A stretch of DNA of 64,000 bases from Anseranas semipalmata (Eukaryota; Chordata; Aves; Anseriformes; Anseranatidae), in contig VXAA01000920.1 in assembly GCA_013399115.1 (NCBI GenBank), positions 496,323-560,322 of the forward strand. The letters are read 5' to 3'. This document shows, piece by piece, positions 11,367-24,442 of this stretch. Below the pieces are notes generated by a model. It was not told the DNA's origin. It made no database searches and saw only the letters and a list, made by a program, of their open reading frames with translations. The number at the start of each line of letters is the position of its first letter. Positions within the stretch are counted from its first letter, which is position 1. A program made the position numbers and the translations under genes.

Positions 11367-12299
11367 GGTGAGGGCTGAGCTGCAAAGAGAATTTTCCCTG
11401 AGACACTCTTCACCTGGGCCAATGTTGGGGGTTATTTTCTAATATAAAGTACACACCAATGACAAGGCTGGGGTTAGGACAGAGACAAAATCCAGGGTTC
11501 CAACAGTATTGGCATTGCAGAGAGATTGCCAATGAAAGGGTTGGACAACAAAAAATATTTCTCTTTTGAGAAATTTTCTGTATAGGATGTGACCTGGGGT
11601 CTCAGACTAATGGTCAGCCCATACCTAGGATTAGGGTAAGAAAATGTACAAAGCTCAGGGATCCAGTTGGAGCAGGATAGCAAAGGGGCTGTCTTGGGGA
11701 GATTTGGTCAACAAAAAGAATTCTCTCCTGATTTTGTTTATTTGTTTGTTTGTTTTGGCCACAGCAAGGGCTGTCTGGGGTTAAGTCTGTGGCCACTTCT
11801 AGGGAAGGCAGTTAGGAAAGAGACAAAACCTTGTGATAGGGTTGTGGTGGGGTTGCAAAGAGGCTGCCAAGTAAAAGTTTATGCAACAAGAAGAGTTTTA
11901 CCATTTTCATTTTGGCAGTTGGAAGAGTTGTAAAGGCTTCAGCCACTTTTCGGGCTACAGTTAACACAAGATGTGAGACAAAGCCTAAGGATCCTGTTGG
12001 AGCAGGGTTGCAAAGGGGCTGTCTGCAGAATGTTTCAGTAAAGAATGGAACTCCTTGTGAGTGCTTTTTCTTTTTACAGAAAATAACAGAGGTTGTCTGG
12101 GAATTTGTCTGGGGTTAAGGCTGTGGCCACTTTTGGGGGTGAGGGTTGTCAGAGCAAAAAAGCTTTGCAATTCATTTTGATGGAATTGCAAGAGGCTGCC
12201 AAGTGAAAGTTTGGGCAACGAAAAGAACCTCCCCCTACAGATTTAGTATCTGCATCACTACTTGGGGTCTGAGGCCAAAGTAAGGTTAAGGCCATGAGA

Positions 12300-12755
12300 A
12301 GAAAAAGTCCAGTAGCAGCAAGGCAGCCAAGGGTTCTCACATCAGGGAGCAGCAGGAGCAGCCCTGCTCCCTCAGGGCAGGTGATAGGGGAGCTGAGGGC
12401 ACCCCAACATGAGCCGAGCAGTGACCCCACCAAAGGGGTGCAGTCCCACCACGCCATTGACAGATAGGCAGAGCAGGGTGGTTACTGCAGTGGGTCCTAT
12501 TGATAGCCCAGGGATCATCAAGCCAGACAGGGTAACTGGCCAGGTCTGAGGTCGACCCAGGAAAATCAAGAGCAGCTCAGGAAGAAGGCTGAGAACAGGC
12601 AGCAAGCGGTGTGCTAGCCAAGGCAGGTGCTGACAGCCCTAGGCTGGGCTGAAAGGTGGTCCTGGACTGTGGGCAGAGTGGTGGAGGCCCTGGGGAGGAT
12701 GAGAAAGGACAGTGAGGCCCATTGGTGCCTGAGGGCCCATAAGGCCTTTTTTGTG
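12300..12755. other. GC-richer interruption of the satellite-like array
   Basis: About 455 bp without recognisable array anchors, richer in G and C than the units around it. It contains a 9-bp inverted repeat at 12344-12372. It may be an insertion, or two to three units diverged beyond recognition. I see no transposon termini or target-site duplication. Confidence 0.5.
12344..12372. repeat. Inverted repeat with 9-bp arms
   Basis: AGGGAGCAG (12344-12352) pairs with CTGCTCCCT (12364-12372) across an 11-base spacer, giving a GC-rich hairpin. Its meaning is unknown. Confidence 0.8.
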
Positions 12756-13170
12756 CCCTCAGAGCCCTGAGGCTGCCAAGGGAAGGTTGAGCAATAAAAA
12801 TAATTCTCCCCTGAGAACATCTACATTTTAGGTGTGACAGGGGTTGCGTGGGGTGCAGGCTCCAGGCAAGGACCAGGTTAGGGAGCAAGACAAAGCCCAA
12901 GGATCCATCTGGAGCAAGGCTGCAAAGGGGCTGCCAAGGGAAGGATTGGGTAACAAGAAGGCTTCTCCCCTGAGACGTTCACCTAGGCCATGGCTGGAGG
13001 CCCTTGTGTAAGTCTTGGCCCGTGGCCAGGGTTGTGAGAAAGACAAAGCTTCAGGTCCAGTTGTGGTAGGGTCACAAAAAGGTTGCTAAGGTGAGAGCTG
13101 GGCAACAGAAAGACTTCTCCCCTAAGTTAACAAAAGTTAGTTTTAAGATACCCATGTTATAGCTAGAGCT

Positions 13171-16100
13171 GGTAGTGCACGTCAGGGCAGTTTCGCTGAC
13201 TGAGGAAGGATCAGGACCATCCATGCAAGGGTCTGTTTGAGGCCCTCCCTTACAGGCAGCTCGCACTGAGAAAACCAACGTAGGGATAATTTCAACCCCA
13301 AACTACTTTGCTCTGCAGGGGCATATAGACAGCACTTTTACACTCAGGATGCTGCTAGATGAGACAGGTCACAATGCCCGACAAAGCCTGCTGCCACTGA
13401 ACAGGTTTGCCCCAGCTCTTTAGTTTCTGCTTCTCCTGACAACACCCACCCACCTACCACTCTCCAGTACTCATTCTGCTGTCTCTCCAGTCCTACCGTG
13501 AACTGGACCAAGTCACTGGTCCAGCAGAAATGCAGCCCAGGAAGAAAGTGCCTAATTTTCTGCCGGATTAATGGGTTGAACCGGTTTATACGGGGTTAAA
13601 CAAGAGACAAAGCCAAGGAGCAGGAGGGAGATCTAGTGGCACAGCCAGACAGCAGGGAGGAATGAGAGAAGCTCGGAGAGGAGGGCGGCATGGAGGAGAG
13701 GGACTCTCCCTTTAGGATGCAGCAAACAATCTTTGCCATCTTGTCTGACTGCAGGCTAAGGGTGACCTGTGCCAATGTAACAACAGCTCTGCTCATCTCC
13801 CAGCTCTGGATGTGGGCCCTGCAGCCCTCCCACGCCTCTGTCACCTCAACCTTGCTCTGGTCTATTGCAGCCTCCTAGCCCAACACAAAGGGTGAGTTGT
13901 TTTCTGCAGGTCAGAGAGTGAGGCAGTGCAGTGCAAGACTAGAGTAAAACTGGCATGTCCCATGGAAGAGGGCAGCACTGCAAGGCCCAGGACACAGGTC
14001 TATGGCAGCTTTTGGTCAGCTCAGCCAAGGCCACTGTAGTATCTCAGGCCAGAGATCTGACCCAGGGACTCTCACAGCAGTCTGCCTGCTACTCACTACA
14101 TTTTTCACTCTCCACGCTGTCAGCTGGAGAGCTTACTAATTGCCGGGTCTTTTTCCAGTCCTCTAGCACAGCTGAGCTCTTCTTGGGCTGCACAGAAACT
14201 TCATAAGCATCCAGGATACCACCTGATACAAGACCCCAGAGCCTCAGCCAGAGGTAGTTATAGCTAAGGCTGGAAAGAAGCTGACTGGAAAATCTGATTT
14301 CTATCTCCTGAAAATGTCATGTTTGAGGAAAAAGGACCATCTGGGCAAGGCACACTAAGCAAAAACAAAATTATGTCATGGGGAAAGAATTCTGAAAAAA
14401 AAAAAAAAAAGTTGGGGAATTGGAGTTCTTCACCTTGCTGAGAGGGGCGCTTGCATATTCACTTTCTCCTTCTTGACAACACCTTTTCAGACCAGCTACA
14501 AGGATCTATCTGTCATCTCCATTTTCCTGGTGGAAAATAGGGCTTGCGTTTTCCCTTGGGAAAATTTCCATTTTCACCTTTGCAAAGAGTATGATCTCTG
14601 CTGAAGGACCACTCCCATGGGGGGCCATGCTTCTCTCCCTTTGGAGGGAGCCACTCTAGCACACAGCAGCCAAGTGCTGTCCCCGGAAAGCTGCCTGGCT
14701 ACACTGCTGCTTCTCCTTATCCCCAGCCCGCCCCAGGTCCCTTGCTGTGAAGAACAGATCACGTAGGGGAGAAAGGTGAGAAGAGGGGGATGAGGAGAAG
14801 GAATAAAAAAGCATGCTTGCCTAAGTTTTGACCTGTTACAGAGATGTACTGGGAACAGGGGGCTAGAAACTGCTCTTGGATCCAGTAACACACACCTAAG
14901 CAGAAATTATCTGCCATTTTGATGGTGAAGCTCTCATGTTAAATAGACTGGCTGCCTCCTGAACCACAATCTGCCTCTCTCCACATCTCTTACTGCCTGA
15001 TGACAACAGCCTTGACCCCTTTCATTTGAAGTTGTTTACAAGGAGAAATGGTATTCAAACAGTATTTATCTACCCTAGCTTCTTGTAGAGTATCTCAACA
15101 GCTGGCAATCAGGGGCCACAACATGTTAACCAATGAACCCACAGTAAATAATCCCTTGGGCAACTGTTAAAATCTCTGGTTTATGGTATTTTGGAAGCAA
15201 CCTTATCTAATAAGACAAACATTAAAGGTGACTTAAATAGCTCACAGTTCTTTGGAACATCTGCGCTTGTAGTCATTCATCACATAAACTATGAATAGGG
15301 CCAAATGAACTAAAAGTCCTTCTGTTTTCCTTTTTTTATATATATAGCTTTTTCCACTGGAAGAATACACTGCAGGTCCTTAATCACTTCTGCAATATCA
15401 CAGTGTCAGTTTTATTTAGCAAAGCAATACATATTTCAGCAACAAGGCTATGTGGACAAATTTACATTTTATTTTTCTGTTTAACTAAGTTTTTTTTGAT
15501 ACCAAGGATTTTTTGATGGCTGAAGATTTTTCATTTGGAGGTTAATACTGGTTTCTAAGGTAGTGACCAGCTAGCTCTGCTGGAATGCATTTTTAAACTT
15601 CTCTCTTTTTATGGAAGTTATTTTTGTTTTTTAACAGCTGCTTATGCATTGTAGTGATTATCCTGTGTGCTAAATCCTTCGGACAAAGAGCACACTGCTA
15701 TGTAACCAAAAACTGTATCATAACGCATACGTGCAAGGGGTTGATTACACCTTCAGGGGAAGCAATTGTTTTGACATTTCCTAGCTTCTCACTTCTTCTG
15801 TTTGCAATTTGAGTAACATCTCTGTTAACAGAGGGTTTTTTAATATAATTTCCTAAATTTGCTTTTTTGTTCAATTAGAAGGTAGAACAAATTGTACTGC
15901 ATGCAATGATCTCTTCTTCCCAACACACATTGCCATCAGAGATGCAATCCTGTTTTTCAGCCTCGCAGCACAGACCTCCACCACTTCATCTACAGGACTA
16001 AGTATGTCACTGGGTATCCTGGCCGCAGGGTGAACTGTGCCTTTCCCTTCCTTTTTTGCACACCCTTGAGAGGTGACAGGCTGACTTTACTTCTTTAAGT

Positions 16101-16608
16101 TTGGCATCCAGCACTTGAGACTAAATCTCTGATGAAACCTTCTTTTTTTTTCCAGCTGACTGATTTGGCAGGGCCAGCTGCATTTGCCACAAGGAAGAAA
16201 TTTTCCTTTTGCTGTCCCAGCCCAGCAGCAGCCTAGCACATGGAGAAAAGTTGGGAATTAGAGCCCCTCCTCTGCAGCACCAAGCACTGGAGACACCCCC
16301 AGACTCGCATGTGCTGCTCCCAGGCCTCTACCCGCACTGGTGAGTTGCTGGGACCTATACAGTTCCCCCACACTGCTCCCAAGCCTGTTGGAACTGCCCC
16401 GCTCTCTCCAGAAGCAAGCTGGGATCCCACCAACTAACCAAACCTCCCATCCACCAGTGACCCAGAAGGCTATTGCATCTCCCTGCAACACAGATTTTTC
16501 AGAAAACCCTGCCTATAGACATGACGACAAGCTACTGATTTAAACGTCTCAACTTCTTGCAGAGAAACTCATCAGTAATTCTGCCACAGGCACATGGTGA
16601 ACAGGAAC
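13171..16608. other. Non-coding interval
   Basis: No supported gene. The first kilobase is moderately GC-rich, and the rest becomes AT-rich. It includes the inverted repeat at 13503-13524 and an A16 run at 14395-14410. A minus-strand 105-codon frame at 14574-14891 has no recognisable domain. Confidence 0.6.
13503..13524. repeat. Inverted repeat with 8-bp arms
   Basis: CTGGACCA and TGGTCCAG are perfect arms around AGTCAC. It is a short palindrome that could arise by chance. Confidence 0.8.
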
Positions 16609-16652
16609 AAAAAAAAAAAAAAANTCAGTTTACTTACTGAAGTAAGTAAACT
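16609..16652. repeat. Poly-A run plus perfect 11-bp-arm hairpin
   Basis: A run of A at 16609-16623 meets an ambiguous base at 16624. It is followed by AGTTTACTTAC (16627-16637), loop TGAA, and GTAAGTAAACT (16642-16652), perfectly complementary arms. Downstream, CTTCTTGTA-type words recur (16663-16683). The hairpin next to a homopolymer and an N may mark replication slippage or an assembly problem. Confidence 0.85.
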
Positions 16653-19600
16653 TCAGTACCTCTTCTTGTAAACTTCTTGTACCTCTTGTGGCCTAGCTGT
16701 CAGCCCATAACATAAGCCCTGTGTTTTGATCATCTTTACTGTACAAAGCTGCTGCCTTCCTAGCTACAGCCTCTCCCTCACTCTTCACCAGCCTTTCTCA
16801 AGTGAAAGCTTTAACTGATAAATGTTTGGTTTTGATCCTTAGCCTTAGCAAGTAGCCTATGCAACTTTGCTTGGCACCTAGAATTAATATTTCCCCAGTA
16901 AATTGTTTGGCCATTGTTTTCTTTACCTTTTTGACGTTATACCCAAAGATGCCTTATCTCCTTGCCATTGTTTCACTTCCTCCTTGACATTACTTGCAGT
17001 TCCTTTTGATTCGAGTCCATCTAGGCAGGCAGAATAGCATCCTGAAAATGAAATGAGGCGTGCAGGGGGAGCAATCTAATTCACCTAACCAAACTCCTTA
17101 ATTTCCGTATTCAGTAAGCAAAGAGAGTAAGATGCCGTTGGAGGCCTGTTGAAGAGTACTCAGTTCATCCTTCTTAGGCACACCCGAAGGGCAGCGCTGT
17201 TCGCCAAATCACGTATGGACTGGTAAGAAAGTAGCAAGTGCCTCTATCTAGCTACCTGGTTCACATCTGCAGCAGGGCACTGAGAGGTGCAGAGGAGGTG
17301 CCACTTACCCCTTACATATAGGGCAGTTTGAGGCCAGTCAGTCAGGACGAGGGAGGCCTCAGCCTTAGCTTCTGCTCTGTTTGGAGTTCATCTCCCATGC
17401 CTGATGGCAGTGCTTTAGTGGTTGGCTGTTTTATGGACCCCATGTAAAGGTGATTTTATTTACACTCCTGTGTAAAGAGATTTTCATCTCTTCTTTACAA
17501 GCTGAGCCACTGTGAAGCCAGACATGTAGGAGTCCTACAGCCAGTTTGAAAATACACAGAAGTTTTCTTAGTTTTATGCTAGTAGGTAGGACACTCTTCA
17601 GGACGATATGAATAAGATTCCAACCTGACAGAAAATCAGTTAAATCCCTTAGCCTTGGATTTCCTCCCTAAATGCTAAAAATGGTAGGTATGACCATTAT
17701 ACAAACAACTGGACAGGCACCGCTTCCTAAGGTTGTAATGTTGTACTAATGATCAAATCTCATCCCCTTCAGGCTTTCCCTGGGATCTTAGGAAGACTTT
17801 GTGTGCCTGTCTACACTTACACCTGGATCACAGCAGAACACAGGGAGGAGGACTGACTTACATCTCTGCAATGTACAGTTCATAGCACACAGGGACAGAC
17901 ACAATTAAGTGCCAAGGGAAAGAGGAAGGCACCTGACAAATTTAGGTGCCTACAGGGTTAGGCAGTAATTTGAAGCAGACAGACTGGATTACTTTCTTCA
18001 GCTTGGCTGGGCTGTAGGTTACAATGAATGCAAGATTCAGATAGACAGGGTCACACCTATGTAATCCATAAAATATTTCAGATATCTCCTTTCTGCTATG
18101 CATTTGACAAAAACAGAAAATCATTATCTTAATGTTTGGGAACAGACTGCTAGGACCAGTGCTGAATCTTTTCAGCCGGGCTTCTGAGGGTTAGAAAAAA
18201 GATGTTGGTAAGCTGGTCTGTTTCTAGTTATCTTCCTGAGGCCATCAGACTGTGGTTTCCAGGCTGCTGCTGTTGCTTTTCCTTTGGTGGTATTTCTGAA
18301 CCCAGCTATTTAAAATGTTTATGTGCACTTATTATGTGCAGGCTCTTAACATTTCTCTGAAGAACACAAGTATGAGGCAGGAAATGGTGATTTCTAGCAG
18401 TTTACATCTCTGCTAAACTTCTTTGGAATTGCATGGGAACAAGAAAAGGCACATCTCTAGCCCAAGGCCCTTTCTTTTCTGAACTTCAAAGCCTGTCATA
18501 AACGATAAAAGCATTAAGATTTTTTAATGAAAAGGTGCATGAAAGCTTTATAATTGAGAGTATAATGCAATAAATATATATATAACCACATACACACACA
18601 GGTTCCAGTGTCTCCTGGAAAACTTCAGATTTCTAAACTTTATCAAGTAAGTCAATTCAGCAAAAGTTTAACAGGAAAGCAATGAGTTATTATTTGATCA
18701 GATGGTTATCTTTTAAGAGCTAAATAGATTCCAAGTAAAGTCAGAGATCACTATAGTGGTACAAGCAGAACTAAAATAAACCATTAGGTCACCAACACAA
18801 AAATGCTAAGAGTCAATAGGTGGAGGTAAGCAGATGCAGAACACTAACAACAACACATGAAACGCACTAATAGCTGCAGAGAAGCTGTCCAATAAAATAG
18901 ACCAGTGGCTTAGGGTCCAGGAGATTCAATCTGACACCATTCCAGGGATATCAGCATATGACTTCAAACACTGCATTAAGAGATAGAAAGCTTAATAGCT
19001 GCTTTCTGGTTTAGTACAATGTCTAGTGATAATATTCCTGAATATAGAACTCATAAAATATCTGTCGCCTTGAGCAGCAATATCTCAGTACTTTGCTAAG
19101 ATCAAATCCTTTAGTGAAGTGTGTCAGATAGGTCAGAGGCAGATGACGGGGGAGAAGGGGCATGAGAAGGGGCACAGCCTCCTTAAAAACCTTTATAAGA
19201 AAAAGAATATATGAGGCCAGGAGAGATATGTGGAAACACAAATAACCATGAATTTAAAAGAGATTTTCAAGCCTTCTTATCCTCTAGTCATATATTCTAT
19301 GCACATAAGTATTGAATGGCCAAAGATACATTTGTTATATGCAACGCTTTCAGAAATGGAAGTGAAAACCCAACTGGCAAACATAGGCAGATAAGCAAAG
19401 CTCAGTTTATCTGCCAAGGATACAGGAAAAAATGGTTTGCCACTGTTTTGGATCTGCTACCTTGTATTATTGAGATGGTCAGACAAGAAAGAGGGGCACA
19501 CTGTCCATCTCCTCAAGACTAGCTCTTTTAACCAGGACAATTTCCTAGAAGACCAAGACAGCTTTTTTTTTTTTAACTCTAGGTGACACTCCTATGCAGT

Positions 19601-21170
19601 AGCAAACAACCAGTACTAATATGTTTTTGCCTTGGACATGAAACCTTTATCTAAAAAAATGTTGAGACTATTAACCTTGGGAACCTGAGAGCCAGCTAGA
19701 AAGTATTTTTCTGATTTGTTTTATTTTCTTGCCTATCTTTGTATGAAAATTACTTAGAGGTTGAATATTTACAGCAGAAATGGCCTTTGAAGTTCAGTCC
19801 TTAAAGGCATTCAGTTATGAAAAATGGTTACCCTGAAAAAAAAAATGAGAACAATGGACCTTACTTATTCATTCTGCATGTTCTGTCTAATAACTCAGGG
19901 CTAAACCTCACCCAGCTGTGTTTGACTGAGGTCAAATGTAATAAAAGACTGATAATAAATACTGAATTGCTATAGGAGAACCCAAGCTGAAGGCCTTCTT
20001 GCACGAGTAGACTGAAATCAAGACTATTCTTTGCAGTAAGCTAGTAGATAGTGGAAGTAGAAGGTTGAGAGATCTGTGGAGATTAATCTGTTATAATACA
20101 ACAATCTTCTTAAATAAGATTCTACAAAACAAGGTCACAAAGGACATTTCTCTTTGTATTCATTAACACTACTATTTCCTTGTATGTGGTACTCGCAGGG
20201 TGGAGTACAATTATTTTCTGCAAATCAACTGGGAAAGCTATTAGAATACAATAAAATTCAAATGTATATCCGTATCAGATCCTTCCCTAAGAGCTAAATA
20301 TTTGCATTATAACTAAATTATATCATATAAAGTAATTCTAAGGACCAAATTCTACTCCTCAGTATTCACTAAGGATCTAGACTCCAAGTAGACCGTTCTT
20401 CATACATCCTCATATTGCATTCAGTATCAAAACTCGGGGATACATTGCCAGTTTTCTGTTACTCCACAAACTGTATATGAAATAATCTCAGCTCACCACT
20501 AGGTTAGCTGGCTATGCTAGTTTTAGGGCTATGTTAGGTTTATAGTTTTGCTTAGCCAGAAAAAAAAATCATAGCAGCAAAAGGTGGGAGTAGCTTTATG
20601 CCAAAGCAAAACAAGAGATTGCCTAGAGTAGCATCCTTCCTATTTTTGCTGTTCAAGCCAAGACAGTGACTGTTCTGGAAACATGAGCTGGAATATCTGG
20701 TTTCTGACTCGCACCGGTACCCCCTGACCTGCTGCTCCTGAGGGGCAGGCAGAAGTAGTAATCATTCCCCTGGACTTCCAATTGCCTTTTCGTCCCTGTA
20801 CATATTCCAGACCCAGATTCCTGGAAAACTGACAGACCATTTCTAGCCATTTTCACATCTCTTGCTTTTCTGTAGCTTCTCTGTCTCCCCACTTTCCTAA
20901 CCAGCTCCCTTGAACTCAGCTGATTTTTCCAGTTCTTACTCCACTAACTTCCCTCTAAGCCTGAGTTGGTCATCGCGGGTATGAGGACAAAAGGAAAGAG
21001 CAGAATTCCATCTAAGCTGCTGAGAAGCATTAAGATAGCCTTGGCTAGACTGACCCAGACAATATAGTCCATAAATGCAATCTGAGCATTTTCTATCCCA
21101 AGAGTCACATGAATTCAGTGGATAGGAATGCACAGATACTTATGAATATGACTATTTAAACTTAAACCTC

Positions 21171-21224
21171 TTTTTTTTGTTGTTGTTGTTGGTTGGTTGG
21201 TTTTGGTTTTCATTTTGGTTTTGG
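21171..21224. repeat. T-rich (GTT)n/(GGTT)n tract
   Basis: A T-run passes into GTT, then GGTT, then TTTTGG words. It is a strand-asymmetric GT-rich simple repeat. Confidence 0.85.
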
Positions 21225-23407
21225 ACAAAATCAATTTAATGTTATTAGTTACCGAGCTGCCTCAACATACACTTACCAAGTTGTCACACTGTGAGTGATG
21301 GCAGCATAGAAAAAGCAGTGAGTGAGTTATGACCGTATCCATTATGAGATGTGTGGGCCAGAACAGGTGACTTCAGTGAGACTTGGAGGGAGATGTGATT
21401 TTCTTGAAAGAATGCATTGACAATAATGATCTAGATTCATGAAATTTCCAAGTTTATCTTATCTTTTTTATTATTATTTTTATAAGGAGGCGAGGGATGG
21501 AAAAGTTGTGAAGGTTATTCAGTCCCTTTGTCTATTTTTTTTACTAGAGTGTATTATTTAGCAATTAGTCCTGTTTTATTGCACATCTTAAGCAATGAAG
21601 TTACTACTACTTTCCTTAGAGAAATAGTCCATAACTTGCAGTTTCTCACATGTCAGGAAATTTTCTCACATCAGCTTGCATGTTTCCTTTACTAATTTCT
21701 TCCAGTTGTGCTAGCAGTATTCTCATCTACTACTTTTAGCAAGAATAGCAGTGAGTATTGTTGTTACTATTCTTAACTATTCCAGCAGCTATGAAATGCC
21801 TCCATGTAGCAGGTGCTATATATAACAAAGGTTCCTGCTCCAAAGGGGTAAAAATTTAAGTATTTTTTTTCAGAAGAAAATTAACATTTTGGCAATCTCA
21901 TAAGAATTAATTTCACATGAAACCTTTCCTCTGTTTGTGTACTGAAGTAACCCATAGACCCAGCCAATATTTAATATTTTGAAATGCAAAAGTATTATAT
22001 CTTGCTTTCAAACTTTTGATGGATTTGAGCTTCAATACTTCCAAAAGCTGTTGGAGTGAGCTTTCCTGGATGCACTTCACCTTTCCACAAGGGAAAGACA
22101 GCCAGTGTCAGCTTATCCTCCCTTAAGAACGCCTAGTACTCTTTCTCCGCCATAAAACGGTGGAGAAACGGTTCCACTTCTTGAGACAAGAATGAAGACC
22201 ACCTTCCCTGTCTGAATAGTCCTTGGGCACCCTGGTGAGTCTAGCATTTTACGTAGAGTGGAAACTCAGCTGAGAAAATCCGAGTTTACCAAGCCATAGC
22301 TGTAAGAGGCTGGCAGTTGCATTTGAACACATTGTGAATGCGGTGCCTTGCTGTGAAAGGCAAGACATTGCAAATGATCAAAATTGAGCAACATAATTCC
22401 AGTGGGATTTCTATTATCTTAGCAACATGTTTTGGTTCTAAATTTTAAAAGATTAAAATTCTGAATTTTCCTTAGAAGAAATATTATCAAATGGAATCAA
22501 AACATTTTGTTTTGCTAGTCAAAAACTCTCATTCTGAGTTAACCTCTTTTTGATCTTGCAGTAATGTTGTGATTTATAATGTTGTGTACTCCTTTTAAAG
22601 TTTTGTTTTAAATTCAAAACAAAAATCTAAATTATTCCATAACTTTAATGTAGTTTATTTAAGCATGGACATGTCTCAATGCCAGGGTTTGCTTTCAGTG
22701 TAATGGCATATTCCTATAGGAGTATACTGCATTGGAAAATTTTCAACTAGCTTTTTTTTAATGCAAAAACCATTATCTTTCCCTATAAACTTAACATTTC
22801 AAGATTAACAGGAATAAAGCAGGTTTGTTGTTTTCCTGAGGTAGAAATTTTGCTTACATTGTTCATTGCTTAAGTGAGTGATTCAGTGCCTAAGACTACA
22901 AATAATCTTGGTGATTTGTTTGCATAATTTGAACAGTTTGCCAATAACTTGGGTGTGAACTATTAAATAAATCCATTTACTCCCTGTAAGTCCTAGAGTC
23001 ATTATTCCTGATGGGTGTGTACTGTGCATTCTTTTCAAATATATCAGATGAAAAAATCATGAATCCTTGAGTAATATTTTTCAGGTGGCTTGTTTTGACC
23101 ACCCTTTACAATGTGTAATTTAATTTTAAAATTTTGTATCATGTGATGTGATTCAGAGTTTAGCAAATAACTCTAAGCACAATGCTTAAGGGCGTTTCTT
23201 TATCTGCTGTTGCTAACAGTTCAAAGCATAAAAACTCTGAATAGTGTGGGACAGAATCCAGAAGTTAACCACAGAAATGTAGTGACCAGTTGGTGTGTAT
23301 GGAAATCTTCAGTCTCACTTGACTAAGAATCTTTACTGTATGTTTGCATTAAAATTTTGCAAGGTCAGAATTTGGGAAATTTTTAAATCAAGTTTATATT
23401 GAAAGTC

Positions 23408-23433
23408 TAATCTCATTTCTTTTTTTTTTTCAG
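23408..23433 (+). other. Candidate 3' splice acceptor
   Basis: A long pyrimidine tract (mainly T, 23415-23430) ends in CAG at 23431-23433, a strong-looking acceptor. The sequence after it is not an obvious coding exon, and no good donor pairs with it nearby, so it may be fortuitous or belong to a non-coding transcript. Confidence 0.2.
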
Positions 23434-24405
23434 ATCTATATGGTGCTTTGAAAGGGGCTTGTGGAATTGCACCAGAGTAACTACTTATCCAATCAGCATC
23501 CCTCTAGATGAATGGCAGAGGCAGCAAATTTTGAAGTGGAATTATCAAGGCTGAAAAAAGGGAAAGGATTGTCATGACGACAGAGGTATTATCCTAAAGT
23601 GAAAAACTGCCAGTCATGGGAAAAAAACTAGTCAGTTCAGTCTGACTTTGATCACTGCATTTCTACGGAGGGCCTGCCCCAGTGGTGCATGCAGAGTACA
23701 AGTCTAACCAGAGTCATTCAAAGAGATCTTTATGTGGGATGGGGCTTCTACTGCTGGGATGCTATTGCCTTCTGAACTACCTTACCCTAACAGCATTCAT
23801 TTTAAATAGTATGATTATAAGAAAAGTTGCTGCAGGAATACTGGATTTCGTGGGTTTTCCTAAGGGCAGATTTTTCAGATGAAACAGTAAAATAGTAAAA
23901 ATATATTGAGTAGTAAAACCTTATGGAAATCTACACTGTCAAAAATAAGCCAGTTTACCTTATTAATTCTTTTACTCAAAGATATAACAGCTATGAGTCC
24001 TCTTCTAGATTTCTTTGTCTGGGTAGCACATGCTTTGTAAACTTTCAGCTGGGTTAAATTAATGTGAATGGAAATGGAGGGCAAATTCTTGTCTCTGATT
24101 CAGCAGAATGCTCGCGTATGTTTAATCCCAAACACCTGATTCCCCCTAATTCAAACCTTAAAGCATGAAGTATTGACTAGTCCCCTTATGACTGACTCTG
24201 AGTAGTAATACTGCAAAAACAGGCAGCTTTCATGTCACGTAAATGATGCACATCGCTGAGATATACCAGCAACTCTAAGTGAATTTTGGTGTCCTGCTAC
24301 CTTATGAAACAAAGATATCAGGACGTTTACTGCCAAATGAGAATGGATAATGTTTGAAATTGCAAATAATGTGGAAAGCACAAACTAATAACAGTAATGG
24401 AAGTA

Positions 24406-24442
24406 TAAAAACAAAAACAAACAAACAAAAAAGAGAGAGAGA
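24406..24442. repeat. (CAAA)n/(GA)n simple repeat
   Basis: ACAAA-type units pass into alternating GA. It is purine-rich on the plus strand. Confidence 0.85.

Larger units (their letters stand above)
11367..13170 (-). repeat. Satellite-like tandem array, right arm (inverted orientation)
   Basis: The same unit as at 10600-11366 appears here as its reverse complement: GAGACAAAGCC, GGATCCAGTTGGAGCAGG, TGCAAAGGGGCTGCCAAG, TTGGGCAACAAAAAGAA, then TTCTCCCCTGAGA. The GCAAAGGGGCTG anchor occurs near 11514, 11680, 11855, 12010, 12189, 12765, 12922 and 13074, so successive units are mostly 150-180 bp apart. The 576-bp step between 12189 and 12765 contains the interruption listed separately. A (TTTG)n tract lies at 11731-11757. 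The right edge fades between 13130 and 13170. Frames of 102 and 107 codons here are repeat-derived. Confidence 0.82.

Noticed and set aside
10600..13170. CRISPR-like array because of regularly spaced repeats
   Set aside because: The units are long, diverged and contiguous, without constant short repeats and unique spacers, and the genome is a vertebrate.
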